Part shown: positions 51,774-60,557 of the stretch, one piece after another
How positions within the stretch are numbered: the first letter of the stretch is position 1
Layout: every line of letters starts with the position of its first letter
Assembly (NCBI RefSeq): GCF_000293805.1
Contig: NZ_AMBZ01000005.1
Coordinates: 372,001-436,000, forward strand
Reading direction: 5' to 3'
Source of the DNA: Paenibacillus alvei DSM 29
GTDB taxonomy: Bacteria; Bacillota; Bacilli; Paenibacillales; Paenibacillaceae
Length of the DNA stretch: 64,000 nt
Made by a program: the position numbers and the translations under genes
The notes under the pieces: generated by a model
Told to the model about the DNA's origin: nothing
Database searches by the model: none
The model's input: the letters and a program-made list of their open reading frames with translations, nothing else

Positions 51774-51807
51774 TAAAAAGACAGCCTCCCATAGTGGGCA
51801 GGCCGTC
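51774..51807 (-). terminator. Attenuating hairpin between the binding-protein and permease genes
   Basis: GACGGCCTGCCC / GGGAGGCTGTC arms followed by five T on the minus strand. It probably lowers permease expression relative to the binding protein. Confidence 0.65.
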
Positions 51808-51860
51808 CGTTGTCATTCTCTCTCTTTCGGTTACATTAACGGTTACAGCCACACATGATG

Positions 51861-53186
51861 TTATTTTTTCTGTGCTTTATCGGCTAATGGCTGAATCTTC
51901 TTCACAACATTATCCATTGCCTCTTGTGCGGTTTGCTGTCCTTTAAGCGCCTTTTCTGTTTCTTCAGTCAACGACTGCAAATATGCATCGATATAAATCG
52001 TGTTCGGGAAACCCTTCAGGTTCTCGCTCTTCGCACTTTCAAAGAATTCTTGGTTGACTGCAAGCTTTGGATCATTTTTGATCTTCTCGTTGTCCAACAC
52101 GCTCAACACAGATGGAATCGAGCCATTGACCAACGTCATTTCAATTTGTGCTTCATCACTGAGCATGAACTGCAAAAACTTCCAGGCAGCGTCCTTATTT
52201 TTTGCTTTTGTCGGAATGTACATTGCTACAGGGCTGACCATCCCCGCGTTCTTTAGCTCAGGCTTATCCTTTGGATATGGGAATGGAGCTACACCAATTT
52301 TGCCTTCGCTGCGCTCTGTTACATACCAGTTATCCCAACCGATAATCATGCCGAGCTTGCCTGTTACGATCGGGTCTTGCGGGGTAAGCAGTCCGCCCAT
52401 GCCCGATTTAATTTTGTCGATGCCATCATTGCCAAATTCTCTGTAATAGGACATTTGATAATCAATCGCATCTACGTTTGCTTTTTGATTCGCTGTCAGC
52501 TTACCGTTGCCGTCATCCCAGCTTCCGCCGAAGATCGTAGGCCAGAATACGCTGTCAATCCAAGGATAGTCAGGAATGAATCCGATTTGTGTATAGCTGC
52601 CGCTGCTATCTTTTTTCGTAAGCTTCTTCGCCACTTCGAACATGTCTTCCAAGGTTTCAGGAGGGGCCGTAATGCCTGCGTCCTCGAACATCTTCTTGTT
52701 GTAAAACAGCTTGTTTGCCATTGCCAAGCGAATTGGCATGCCGTATGCCTTGCCATTAACCTTCATCCGCTCGAATGCCGCAGGGATCAATCTGGTCATA
52801 TCGAATTTATCCTTCTGGATAAATTCATTAAGCGACATGATGGCTCCAGCTTCTGACCAAGGACCAATGAAGTTCCATTGTGTTTGCAAAATATCAGGCG
52901 GGTTGCCGCCGGAGATAGCTGTCAATTGCTTCAAATGATCTTGACCGCCAAGCGCCTTGACTACAACTTCTTTTTGGCCGGCGTTGAATTTTTCGACCAT
53001 TTTGTCTAGGTACTCGCCGTCTTTTCCTTTTACGCCATACCAGAATGTAATCTCCGTAGGCTTGCCATCACTTCCGGAAGAGGATCCTCCTTCACTGGAG
53101 CCTTTCCCTGAGCAAGCGCTCAAAAATAAAGTGAAGAGCATGAAACAAGCTAGCAATAGCATCGTTGTTCGTTTCATTTTTGCCAT
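51861..53186 (-). CDS. Extracellular sugar-binding lipoprotein of an ABC importer (441 aa)
   Basis: I choose the ATG at 53186 (MAKMKRTTMLLLACFML), preceded by AAAGGGTGGTTCAG. The signal peptide ends in a lipobox LFLSACSG. The mature protein is a family 1 solute-binding protein: EITFWYGVKGKDGEYLDKMV, VVKALGGQDHLKQLTAISGG and PPDILQTQWNFIGPWSEAGA, with PTKAKNKDAAWKFLQFMLSD near the C-terminus. The ligand cannot be read from sequence; the neighbouring nanE and ROK kinase point to an amino sugar or a sialic-acid-derived glycan. A catabolite-responsive element lies about 75 bases upstream of the start. Confidence 0.88.
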   Translation of the reverse strand: MAKMKRTTMLLLACFMLFTLFLSACSGKGSSEGGSSSGSDGKPTEITFWYGVKGKDGEYLDKMVEKFNAGQKEVVVKALGGQDHLKQLTAISGGNPPDILQTQWNFIGPWSEAGAIMSLNEFIQKDKFDMTRLIPAAFERMKVNGKAYGMPIRLAMANKLFYNKKMFEDAGITAPPETLEDMFEVAKKLTKKDSSGSYTQIGFIPDYPWIDSVFWPTIFGGSWDDGNGKLTANQKANVDAIDYQMSYYREFGNDGIDKIKSGMGGLLTPQDPIVTGKLGMIIGWDNWYVTERSEGKIGVAPFPYPKDKPELKNAGMVSPVAMYIPTKAKNKDAAWKFLQFMLSDEAQIEMTLVNGSIPSVLSVLDNEKIKNDPKLAVNQEFFESAKSENLKGFPNTIYIDAYLQSLTEETEKALKGQQTAQEAMDNVVKKIQPLADKAQKK

Positions 53187-53261
53187 CTGAACCACCCTTT
53201 TCATGTTGTTGTAGCTTTATGGTGAACAGAGTCCGATACGCGTTAGGAACTCTTTGTCACA

Positions 53262-53275
53262 AGTAAACGTTTTCA
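53262..53275 (-). promoter_or_regulatory. Catabolite-responsive element (cre) upstream of the sugar-binding protein gene
   Basis: TGAAAACGTTTACT on the minus strand matches the CcpA consensus TGWAANCGNTNWCA at 13 of 14 positions. It is about 75 bases before the gene start in a 367-base gap (53187-53553) with no other clear feature. This would repress the importer when a preferred sugar is present. Confidence 0.75.
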
Positions 53276-53553
53276 AAAAGATCTCAAAACGAAACTCACC
53301 TTGCCGTTCAGATCGCGATACGTATACGGTTACAATTCTAGGGTAAGAAATCTAAGATGGGTAACAGTCTAAACTAGAAACGCTGGAGCAGCATTTCGAA
53401 CTTACATGAAAGGACTGACAAGTTGAGGTACAAATCACCATAGAAATAGATAGTATCTTATTTATTTCGGTGAAATAATCCATTTGAAACAATATGTATG
53501 AATCTCACATCCAAATTATATACTGCCTTTTTGGATTTCTCAACCACAAAATT

Positions 53554-54609
53554 CTAATTCGTTTGAACTTTTTGTTCAAAAGCAAGAAGTTGTTCGGAGC
53601 TACGCCGCTCCTGCAGCTCTGTATAAATACAATGGGCCGCCCCAACGACTCCTGCATGCTCACCCATTTCAGCGGCATGGAGCTCTACTCCATTTCCCCA
53701 ATAAGCCGGCATGCACATCTTGCGCATCTCTGCTTTGATCGCTTCAAGCATCCATGTCCCTTGACCCGTAATTGCTCCCCCCAAAACAAATTGCCGACAA
53801 TTAAGCACATGCTGCAGCGCCACCAGTCCCACTGCGATATTGTGGATATATTGAGTAATAACCTCATTTGCTGCTTGATTGCCGCTGTAAGCTGCTGCGA
53901 ACCAGTCCTTCGGGTTCTCCTCACATGGAGGCAGGAGCGACATCGAAGCGGGATTGCCTTCCGCCGCTTGAATCTTCTCCTTGATCATGCGCTTCAAGGC
54001 GTTGACGGAAGCATATTGCTCCCAGCAGCCGCGCAATCCACACGTACAGGGTTCTCCATCCATTTGCACAATAAAATGGCCAAACCCGCCTGCATGCCCA
54101 TCGGCCCCCCCATAGAGAGCACCCTGCTCAATAATTGCACCGCCAATACCTGTACCAAGCGCTACGCATACGAATTGCTTCAGGTCTCTGCCTGCCCCCT
54201 TCCAGCTCTCCCCTAGAGCGATTGCATGCACATCGTTCACAACACGGACGGGAAGACGAGTCGCTTCACTCAGCCATGATTGAACAGGAGTTCCGCTCCA
54301 GCCAGGCAGATTGTCCGTCGCATATGCGACATGCCCATCATGATGGATATAGCCCGCAGAACCAACCCCAATGCCTTCAATCATCCATTGATTTTCTTCC
54401 GCATCTTCCCGATACAGAGCAATAAGCCGCAGCAACTTGTTCAGCAGCTCGTCACGCCCAAGCGCAGCTTCTGTAGGAAGAGTTCGGGAATGGAGCACCT
54501 TCCCATGTCTATTCACAATGCCGCTCTTGATATTGGTTCCGCCAATATCAATTGCAATCACAACAGATTCTTTCGTCATTTCCGATTCCGTCAGGGTCAT
54601 AAGGGTCAT
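53554..54609 (-). CDS. ROK-family sugar kinase, probable N-acetylmannosamine kinase (351 aa)
   Basis: The ATG at 54609 follows GGAGGGGTGCTCCTC and overlaps the nanE stop (ATGA). The ATP/phosphate motif VVIAIDIGGTNIKSGIVNRH is near the N-terminus. VCVALGTGIGGAIIEQG and the zinc motif CTCGLRGCWEQYAS (CxCGxxGCxE) with the preceding G-H-F-I histidine place it in the ROK kinases. ROK proteins may also be regulators, but no helix-turn-helix precedes the domain here. Immediate coupling to nanE suggests ManNAc phosphorylation feeding NanE; glucose or GlcNAc are alternatives. Confidence 0.85.
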   Translation of the reverse strand: MTLMTLTESEMTKESVVIAIDIGGTNIKSGIVNRHGKVLHSRTLPTEAALGRDELLNKLLRLIALYREDAEENQWMIEGIGVGSAGYIHHDGHVAYATDNLPGWSGTPVQSWLSEATRLPVRVVNDVHAIALGESWKGAGRDLKQFVCVALGTGIGGAIIEQGALYGGADGHAGGFGHFIVQMDGEPCTCGLRGCWEQYASVNALKRMIKEKIQAAEGNPASMSLLPPCEENPKDWFAAAYSGNQAANEVITQYIHNIAVGLVALQHVLNCRQFVLGGAITGQGTWMLEAIKAEMRKMCMPAYWGNGVELHAAEMGEHAGVVGAAHCIYTELQERRSSEQLLAFEQKVQTN

Positions 54610-55412
54610 GAGGAGCACCCCTCCTTGCCAGCCTCGCTTCCAACGTGCTGCCGATTCATTACGGGAATGACTGAACCTGTCATTGCCGTTTGAGCGGGAA
54701 CTGTCCCACCTTTAATTTTAGAGACAAATGTGCTGGTTAAGGTATGCGGCCGGGTAATCGCCGTGCCCACTACAACAGCAAATGCCCCATTTCTCAAGGC
54801 TTCCTCTGCCTGCTCCGGTGTATGAATACGTCCTTCTGCAATGATCGGCTTCGACACCGTAGAAGCCAGCCGCTTGATCAGCTCCATATCAGGCTCCTTC
54901 TGCTGGAGACTGTATGGCGTATAGCCAGAGAGTGTCGTAGATATAAAATCAAAGCCAAGCTCTGCTGCACGTACGCCTTCCTCATAGGTTGAAATGTCAG
55001 CCATTAATGGAGTTTCGTATTTCGTCTTGACAGCGTTTGCGATGTACTCAAGCGTCTCACCTGATGGCCGTGTCTGCATTGTAGCATCAAGGGCGACCAT
55101 ATCAGCTCCTGCAGCGATCATGACTTCAACATCCGAAAATGTTGGGGTTATATATACGTCAGAGTCAGGATATTCCTTCTTCCAAATCCCAATTACCGGA
55201 ATACTTACTGCTTCCTTAATTGCTGCCACATCCTGCGGTGAATTGCTCCGGATTCCGGCTGCGCCGCCGTTCACTGCAGCAAGGGCCATACGAACCATCA
55301 TATCGCTGCCATACAGCGCTTCTCCAGGATACGCCTGACACGATACAATCAAATTCCCCTGCAGTTGTTGAACCAGCCTTTCAACCTTTTTGTTCGTTTC
55401 CTCTACCTTCAT
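54606..55412 (-). CDS. nanE: N-acetylmannosamine-6-phosphate 2-epimerase NanE (268 aa)
   Basis: The ATG at 55412 (MKVEETNKKVERLVQQLQGN) is preceded by GGGAGTTGGAAACG. The TIM-barrel enzyme converts ManNAc-6-P to GlcNAc-6-P. Diagnostic stretches are LIVSCQAYPGEALYGSDMMV, NGGAAGIRSNSPQDVAAIKE, PVIGIWKKEYPDSDVYITPT, MVALDATMQTRP and FDFISTTLSGYT, with the catalytic lysine in IGIWKKEY. It is about 35 residues longer at the C-terminus than typical (TVPAQTAMTGSVIPVMNRQH), a tail with no clear role. No nanA lyase is seen in the window. Confidence 0.92.
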   Translation of the reverse strand: MKVEETNKKVERLVQQLQGNLIVSCQAYPGEALYGSDMMVRMALAAVNGGAAGIRSNSPQDVAAIKEAVSIPVIGIWKKEYPDSDVYITPTFSDVEVMIAAGADMVALDATMQTRPSGETLEYIANAVKTKYETPLMADISTYEEGVRAAELGFDFISTTLSGYTPYSLQQKEPDMELIKRLASTVSKPIIAEGRIHTPEQAEEALRNGAFAVVVGTAITRPHTLTSTFVSKIKGGTVPAQTAMTGSVIPVMNRQHVGSEAGKEGCSS

Positions 55413-55606
55413 CGTTTCCAACTCCCATAGGTTAGAAATAATCATCCAATAATTCGACTATATTTCGGATTATTACTCCAAATTTAACATGGAAAATGGA
55501 GGATGTAAAGAATTGATAATTGAAACTCCGCTTTACAGCATGCTCACTTTCTTACATGATAGGAGTAAAATATTCGCATGCCGGAAGGAGTCCTGTCTCA
55601 TTCATC

Positions 55607-56506
55607 ATGAAACGCACATGGTTGGCTGATGTATGTCTTTTACTCGTCGCACTTATTTGGGGCAGCACCTTTCTAGTTGTACAGCACGCTGTCCACACCT
55701 TGCCGCCACTTGCCTTTAATGCAATCCGCTTTATAGGCGCAGGGCTGCTATTTGCTGTCGTACTGCTTGCCAGACGAAGCTTGTTTGTATTTCTGGACAA
55801 GCGCTTACTGATCCATGGAAGCATTCTTGGCTTATGGCTATTTTCCGCTTATGCCTTCCAGACCATTGGACTGCTGTATACGACGACGACCAATACGGGA
55901 TTTCTCACCGGACTGTCGGTAGTGCTCGTTCCGTTCATCACCCTTTGGCTGGCGAAGCAGCGCTTGACCCTGCCTACATGGATCTCTGCCCTGCTTGCAC
56001 TGTGCGGGCTGTATTTGCTTGCTTTTAACGGCGGGGCTGCTGTATGGAATCAAGGGGATGTGCTCGTATTGCTCTGTGCGGTTGGCTTCGCCATGCATAT
56101 CGCCTTGACGGGTCGGTTCGCACCGCATCACGATACGCTGCCGCTGGTTACCGTACAGCTCACGATTGTAGGGATTTTATCTGGGGGAAGCTCACTGATT
56201 TTTGAGCCGCAGCTGTCAACGGGCATGCTTGGACAAGCACTTTCAGAACCCAAGGTGCTGTTCGCTTTGGCAGTGTCCATCGGGCTGTCCACCGCCTTCG
56301 CCTTCTGGGCACAAACGTGGTGCCAGCGTTATACGTCAGCGACACGCGTCGCCATCCTGTTCGCCATGGAGCCCGTTTTCGCAGCTATAACAGGTGTAAC
56401 CTTTGCGGGAGAAGTGCTTGGAGGGTGGGCCATTGCCGGATGCGGGCTCATTTTTGCAGGAATGATTGTTGCCGAATTGAAATGGGGCGAACATGCTGTA
56501 CAATAG
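55607..56506 (+). CDS. EamA/DMT-family transporter (299 aa)
   Basis: I choose the ATG at 55607 (MKRTWLADVCLLLVALIWGS), which opens on the first helix; GGAAGGAG lies 16 bases upstream, rather far, so the start is not certain. Ten transmembrane helices are arranged as two EamA repeats: LVALIWGSTFLVVQHAVHTL and PPLALNAIRF-like RFIGAGLLFAV in the first, and FALAVSIGLSTAFAFWAQTW with LFAMEPVFAAITGVTFAGEV in the second. These proteins export metabolites or amino acids; the substrate is unknown. It is divergent from nanE. Confidence 0.85.
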   Translation: MKRTWLADVCLLLVALIWGSTFLVVQHAVHTLPPLAFNAIRFIGAGLLFAVVLLARRSLFVFLDKRLLIHGSILGLWLFSAYAFQTIGLLYTTTTNTGFLTGLSVVLVPFITLWLAKQRLTLPTWISALLALCGLYLLAFNGGAAVWNQGDVLVLLCAVGFAMHIALTGRFAPHHDTLPLVTVQLTIVGILSGGSSLIFEPQLSTGMLGQALSEPKVLFALAVSIGLSTAFAFWAQTWCQRYTSATRVAILFAMEPVFAAITGVTFAGEVLGGWAIAGCGLIFAGMIVAELKWGEHAVQ

Positions 56507-56615
56507 GAGTATTAGAGAACAATGGGTGTTCACATAGAAGTGAGTGTCGAACCCCCAAATATACCGTGCTTGCATGTGTGCTGGCATACATAGATAGGAG
56601 AGAAACTCATAACCC

Positions 56616-57425
56616 ATGTATAAACTTATCGCAATTGATGTAGACGACACGTTGATTAATGATGACAAGCAAGTAACGCCAGGTACGAAGCGTGCCTTGG
56701 AGCTGGCCGTTCAGCAAGGTGTTACGGTTACACTCGCAACTGGGCGCATGTATGCTTCTGCCCATAACATTGCTTTACAGACAGGACTGAATGTACCTCT
56801 TATTACGTATCAAGGATCTCTTGTAAAGAATGTAATTGACGGCAAAGTGCTGTACGAGCGCGCTGTACCGCGTGATGCTGCACGTAAGCTGCTTCGTTAC
56901 TGTGACGAGCACGATCTTCATCTGCAATTGTACATTGATGACAAGCTGTATGCTCGCGAGGAAAATCAAAAGCTGATTGACTATGCGAATTTGAGCAGCA
57001 TTCCTTATTTCATTGAGCCGGACTTCGATCGCCTGCTCGCTTCGCCTTCCACGAAAATGCTCATGATCGACGAGCCCGAGCGTCTGGATCGTGTTGCAGA
57101 AGAGCTGAAGGAACTGCTTGGATCAGAGGTTCATATTACGAAATCGAAGCCGCACTTCCTGGAGGTCACCCATCACGAGGGAACGAAAGGCAGCGCATTG
57201 CGCCACCTGGCCGAGCACTTCGGCTGTAGCCTGGAGGAGACAATCGGCATCGGGGACTCATGGAATGACCATGATCTTATTGAGACGGCTGGACTTGGCG
57301 TTGCAATGGGCAACGCGGTGGACTCGCTCAAAGCAATCGCCGATTATGTTACAGACAGCAATAACGACGAAGGCGTACGCCACGTTATCGAGAAGTTCAT
57401 TTTGAATCGTGACAGCTCAAACTAA
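56616..57425 (+). CDS. Cof-type HAD-IIB phosphatase (269 aa)
   Basis: The start at 56616 lies downstream of AGATAGGAGAGAAACTCATAACCC. HAD motif I is YKLIAIDVDDTLINDDKQVT (nucleophile and acid/base aspartates), motif II is VTLATGRMYAS, and motif IV is GIGDSWNDHDLIETAG. A type IIB cap occupies about residues 85-190. Members dephosphorylate sugar phosphates, FMN precursors or similar; the specific substrate cannot be told. The length and order are standard. It follows the EamA gene in the same direction after ~110 bases and ends before a strong terminator. Confidence 0.9.
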   Translation: MYKLIAIDVDDTLINDDKQVTPGTKRALELAVQQGVTVTLATGRMYASAHNIALQTGLNVPLITYQGSLVKNVIDGKVLYERAVPRDAARKLLRYCDEHDLHLQLYIDDKLYAREENQKLIDYANLSSIPYFIEPDFDRLLASPSTKMLMIDEPERLDRVAEELKELLGSEVHITKSKPHFLEVTHHEGTKGSALRHLAEHFGCSLEETIGIGDSWNDHDLIETAGLGVAMGNAVDSLKAIADYVTDSNNDEGVRHVIEKFILNRDSSN

Positions 57426-57438
57426 TCATTCATAAATA

Positions 57439-57484
57439 AGCGCCGCTTCCCAGCAGACAAGCTTGTCTGCAGGAAGCGGCGCTT
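57439..57484. terminator. Bidirectional terminator between the HAD and MBL genes
   Basis: A perfect 14-bp outer stem TAAGCGCCGCTTCC / GGAAGCGGCGCTTA with an inner GCAGACAAGC / GCTTGTCTGC stem, serving two convergent genes. Confidence 0.85.
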
Positions 57485-57496
57485 TACCTATATTCG

Positions 57497-58381
57497 CTAT
57501 CCCTCCACCTTCATGCCAGTCCTTGCAAGTGTCACGTTAGATGGAAGCGGGTAGCGCGTATGTAGATCGATGTCATGCGACATATGCGTAAATATGGCCC
57601 GCTTCGGGCACACATCCTGGAGCAGTTCCATAGCCTCGACCATGTCATATACGGAACGAGTTTCGTAGGCTGCTTGTTCGTGATAAAAGTTCGTACCCAA
57701 TATAAGCAGATCAAGATCATGGAAATGCCGCCGCTCCTCGTCGCCAAGACCAATTGCATCAGAAGCATATAGCCAGCTATTCAATGAGCCCCTATCATCA
57801 TGATTTGAGCCTGCATCTGCATATATGCCGCCCTTGTCTCCTTCTGTTTCCATACTCTGATCCTGCTCCTGATTTGCGGCAGCGAGACGGTCGAAGCGGT
57901 AGGCATAGGAATAACCGTTTTTTCCATGATTCACACGAATCGGCTGCACCGACCATTCTCGCCATTCCCATGTTTCTTCGATATTTTCGAATTGAATGAA
58001 CCGTTCAAGCCACGGATACATCGTTCGAATCATCTGATTCACCTCGGCAGGCGCAATGACATGCCCTTGTCGTTCCAGCCAGCGGCATGCATCCGCATAT
58101 GCAGGGAGTCCGGCAATATGATCCTGATGCGCGTGAGTAATGAGAATATCATCCAGCCAATATAAGCCTGCGCGCTCCATCTGGCCTGTCCAGTCCGGCC
58201 CGCAGTCGATGAGTAGCCGCTCCTCTTCTCGTTCTATAAGAATGGAGGAACGGTATCGGCGATTTTCCCCCTCTTCCCTTGCCTCCATACACACGCTGCA
58301 ATCGCAATACACTCGCGGAACGCCCATGGAATCCCCTGTTCCCCAAAATGATATTGACCAATTGTTTGTCGTACGATTCAT
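57497..58381 (-). CDS. MBL-fold metallohydrolase, PhnP-like (294 aa)
   Basis: The start at 58381 (MNRTTNNWSISFWGTGDSMG) follows AGGAGAAAGATAGCC. SFWGTGDSMGVPRVYCDCSV with the cysteine cluster C-x-C-x2-C, then LLIDCGPDW and the metal motif ITHAHQDHIAG, match the PhnP / cyclic phosphodiesterase branch of metallo-beta-lactamase proteins. Further histidines lie in VNHGKNGY and IFTHMSHD. An insert at about residues 178-205 (ANQEQDQSMETEGDKGGIYA) is acidic and unusual. PhnP acts in phosphonate breakdown, but no phn genes are nearby, so the substrate is open. Confidence 0.82.
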   Translation of the reverse strand: MNRTTNNWSISFWGTGDSMGVPRVYCDCSVCMEAREEGENRRYRSSILIEREEERLLIDCGPDWTGQMERAGLYWLDDILITHAHQDHIAGLPAYADACRWLERQGHVIAPAEVNQMIRTMYPWLERFIQFENIEETWEWREWSVQPIRVNHGKNGYSYAYRFDRLAAANQEQDQSMETEGDKGGIYADAGSNHDDRGSLNSWLYASDAIGLGDEERRHFHDLDLLILGTNFYHEQAAYETRSVYDMVEAMELLQDVCPKRAIFTHMSHDIDLHTRYPLPSNVTLARTGMKVEG

Positions 58382-58588
58382 GGCTATCTTTCTCCTTCAA
58401 GTGCGTATATATTTACAAGAACATTACGTAACCGTTATAAAATCTCCATTGTTCTTCCATCATGTATCAAGTATAATCGGAGTCAATTCCGATGCACTCT
58501 TTCTTACATACAGATCTATGATACATGATAACGCAGCTAAGGTCACACTGGCCAATACATTCGCTATCATGTAATAAGGAGGATTATC

Positions 58589-59314
58589 ATGAGTTCCAAT
58601 GCACGATTCAATGATGTTGAAATTGTTGCTCACCGCGGATATGCAGCGGTGCATCCCGAGAATACAATGGAAGCATTCCGCCGTTCCATCCAAATGGGCG
58701 CCGATACGTTAGAAATCGACGTACATCATTCGAAAGACGGCATCCCTGTCGTCATCCACGACGATTCGCTGGATCGGACGACGACCGGCACTGGGCGTAT
58801 TCGCGAGAAGACGGTTGCCGAAATTCAACAAGTGGACGCTGGCAAGAAGTTCAGCCCTGAGTTCGCTGGCTGCAGAGTTCCCTTGCTGGAAGAAGTGCTC
58901 GACTTATGCGGGGGAAAAGTTGGACTTCAACTTGAACTGAAAGAGCACAACACAGAAGAAGAGCTGCAAGCTATCCTTCATTTGGTGAACCAATATGAAA
59001 TGATGGAACGCACTACATTCATTTCTTTCTATCCAGACAATTTGCGCATTTTGCGTTCACTGAACGAAGACATTGAGCTTGCACTCCTGTCGAATGAGCC
59101 CGTTGACCTAAAAGCTCTGGCCGAACTGGGCAATGCAACCCTGCTCATACAGCTGTCAGCTGTGTTCAACCATCCGCAGCTCGTCGCCGATACGAAAACA
59201 GCCGGCGTTGGGCTAGGAGTTTGGACCGTGCGCAGCATGGAGGAAGCATATAAGCTTGTTGAGCTTGGAGTACGCAGATTGACGACCGACATTCCTTTGT
59301 ACCGGGAAGGCTAA
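58589..59314 (+). CDS. Glycerophosphodiester phosphodiesterase (241 aa)
   Basis: The start at 58589 follows AATAAGGAGGATTATC, an ideal site. The TIM-barrel protein carries EIVAHRGYAAVHPENTMEAF (catalytic histidine and arginine), TLEIDVHHSKDGIPVVIHDD (metal-binding E-D and second histidine) and GLQLELKEHNTEEELQ. It has no signal peptide, so it acts in the cytoplasm, hydrolysing glycerophosphodiesters to glycerol-3-phosphate and alcohol. It is a single gene closed by a terminator. Confidence 0.92.
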   Translation: MSSNARFNDVEIVAHRGYAAVHPENTMEAFRRSIQMGADTLEIDVHHSKDGIPVVIHDDSLDRTTTGTGRIREKTVAEIQQVDAGKKFSPEFAGCRVPLLEEVLDLCGGKVGLQLELKEHNTEEELQAILHLVNQYEMMERTTFISFYPDNLRILRSLNEDIELALLSNEPVDLKALAELGNATLLIQLSAVFNHPQLVADTKTAGVGLGVWTVRSMEEAYKLVELGVRRLTTDIPLYREG

Positions 59315-59370
59315 GCTTCTCTTCCATTGTCGCGACGCGAATACGATGAGTTTTTATTAAGACAGCATGT

Positions 59371-59409
59371 AAGCGCAGACCGCTCGAACGTATCGGGCAG
59401 CCTGCGCTT
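59371..59409. terminator. Terminator between GDPD and the sulfate transport operon
   Basis: The arms AAGCGCAG / CTGCGCTT, with a further imperfect inner stem, are followed by T-rich sequence on the plus strand (TTTTTC). It can serve both convergent units. Confidence 0.6.
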
Positions 59410-59421
59410 TTTCATCATGTT

Positions 59422-60540
59422 TTATTCAATTCCTGCTAACACCTGATACCAAATCCCCCTGCTGCTGTACAATGTCTCCCGTACATCCTTCCATCCCCCC
59501 ATATCTTCGATATGGAACAAGCCCTCAGGAATGGGATAGACCTCGGCAGTCTCCTGTGCAACTTGCTCATTCACCGGTCGGAATCCCGCTTCTGCGAATA
59601 TGCGCTGTGCCTTAGGCCCACGCAAATAAGCTACAAGCGCTTGAGCAGCCTCCTCTACTTGGTGCTTCTTCGCATAGTGCTCAACCACAACCGCTGGATT
59701 CTCAACCAGGATGGTGTGCTTCGGCAGGATCATTTCATAGGGAACCCCCTCGCGCTTGCGGGATAGTATCTCATTTTCATAAGTGACGATTGCATCTCCG
59801 ACACCATATTCGAATGCCGCCATTGAAGCACGGCCGCTCTTATCTAATGACAGCACATTGTGATGGATACGCATCAGCAGTTGTTTGGCGAACTTTGGCC
59901 CATTCTCGCCTTGTTCAGCGGCCATCTTCAGACCTGCCCCATATATCGCATTAATATCCCATTGGGCTCCACCAGACGTTTTGGGATTCGGATACAGAAC
60001 ATTGACCCCCTCAAGAGTCAAATCCAACCAATCCTGTATCCCGAGCGGATTGCCCTTGCGCGTGCCAATGACCACAACAGACCGAGTGACCATGCCGTGA
60101 TAAGTGTCCTGATCCTTCCATTCCGGCTTAATCAGCTTTGCTCCTACAAGCTTATCAATGTCACCTTCCATTGCAAGAAGCGCCACATCCGCTTCCATGC
60201 CTCCGGCTATCGCTCTTGCCTGTGTGCCCGAAGCTTCGTAGGACTCTTGAAATACAATCTTCTTCCCCGTCCTTGCTTCCCAATCCACAGCAAATTCCGG
60301 CAATATACGGCCAAGCGCATCCTTCACGACCGAATATGCACCAATCACAAGTGTAACTGTATCCTTATCAGCAGTAGATATTTGCTGAACAGGCAAGCCA
60401 CTATCCGCCCCATTCACGTTTGGAGCATCCGCCCCATTGCTGCACCCCGTCAACATCACCAAGAGAGAGAGCATCCATACAGCCGTCAATCGAGCTGTCC
60501 ACGCTATCGCTCTGAATCGAATCAGGCGTACTCTCATTCC
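59422..60540 (-). CDS. cysP: Sulfate/thiosulfate-binding lipoprotein, Sbp/CysP family (372 aa)
   Basis: The ATG at 60540 (MRVRLIRFRAIAWTARL) follows ATGGAGGCACGGGA. The signal peptide ends in the lipobox VMLTGC. The mature domain matches the sulfate-binding family: FQESYEASGTQARAIAGGME then ADVALLAMEGDIDKL, VNVLYPNPKTSGGAQWDINA and YENEILSRKREG. The family's anion site is made by main-chain groups around S-G-T-Q and T-S-G-G. It is the last gene of the operon cysT-cysW-cysA-cysP, which has the binding protein downstream rather than first. Confidence 0.92.
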   Translation of the reverse strand, partial: GMRVRLIRFRAIAWTARLTAVWMLSLLVMLTGCSNGADAPNVNGADSGLPVQQISTADKDTVTLVIGAYSVVKDALGRILPEFAVDWEARTGKKIVFQESYEASGTQARAIAGGMEADVALLAMEGDIDKLVGAKLIKPEWKDQDTYHGMVTRSVVVIGTRKGNPLGIQDWLDLTLEGVNVLYPNPKTSGGAQWDINAIYGAGLKMAAEQGENGPKFAKQLLMRIHHNVLSLDKSGRASMAAFEYGVGDAIVTYENEILSRKREGVPYEMILPKHTILVENPAVVVEHYAKKHQVEEAAQALVAYLRGPKAQRIFAEAGFRPVNEQVAQETAEVYPIPEGLFHIEDMGGWKDVRETLYSSRGIWYQVLAGIE

Positions 60541-60557
60541 CGTGCCTCCATTTGAGT

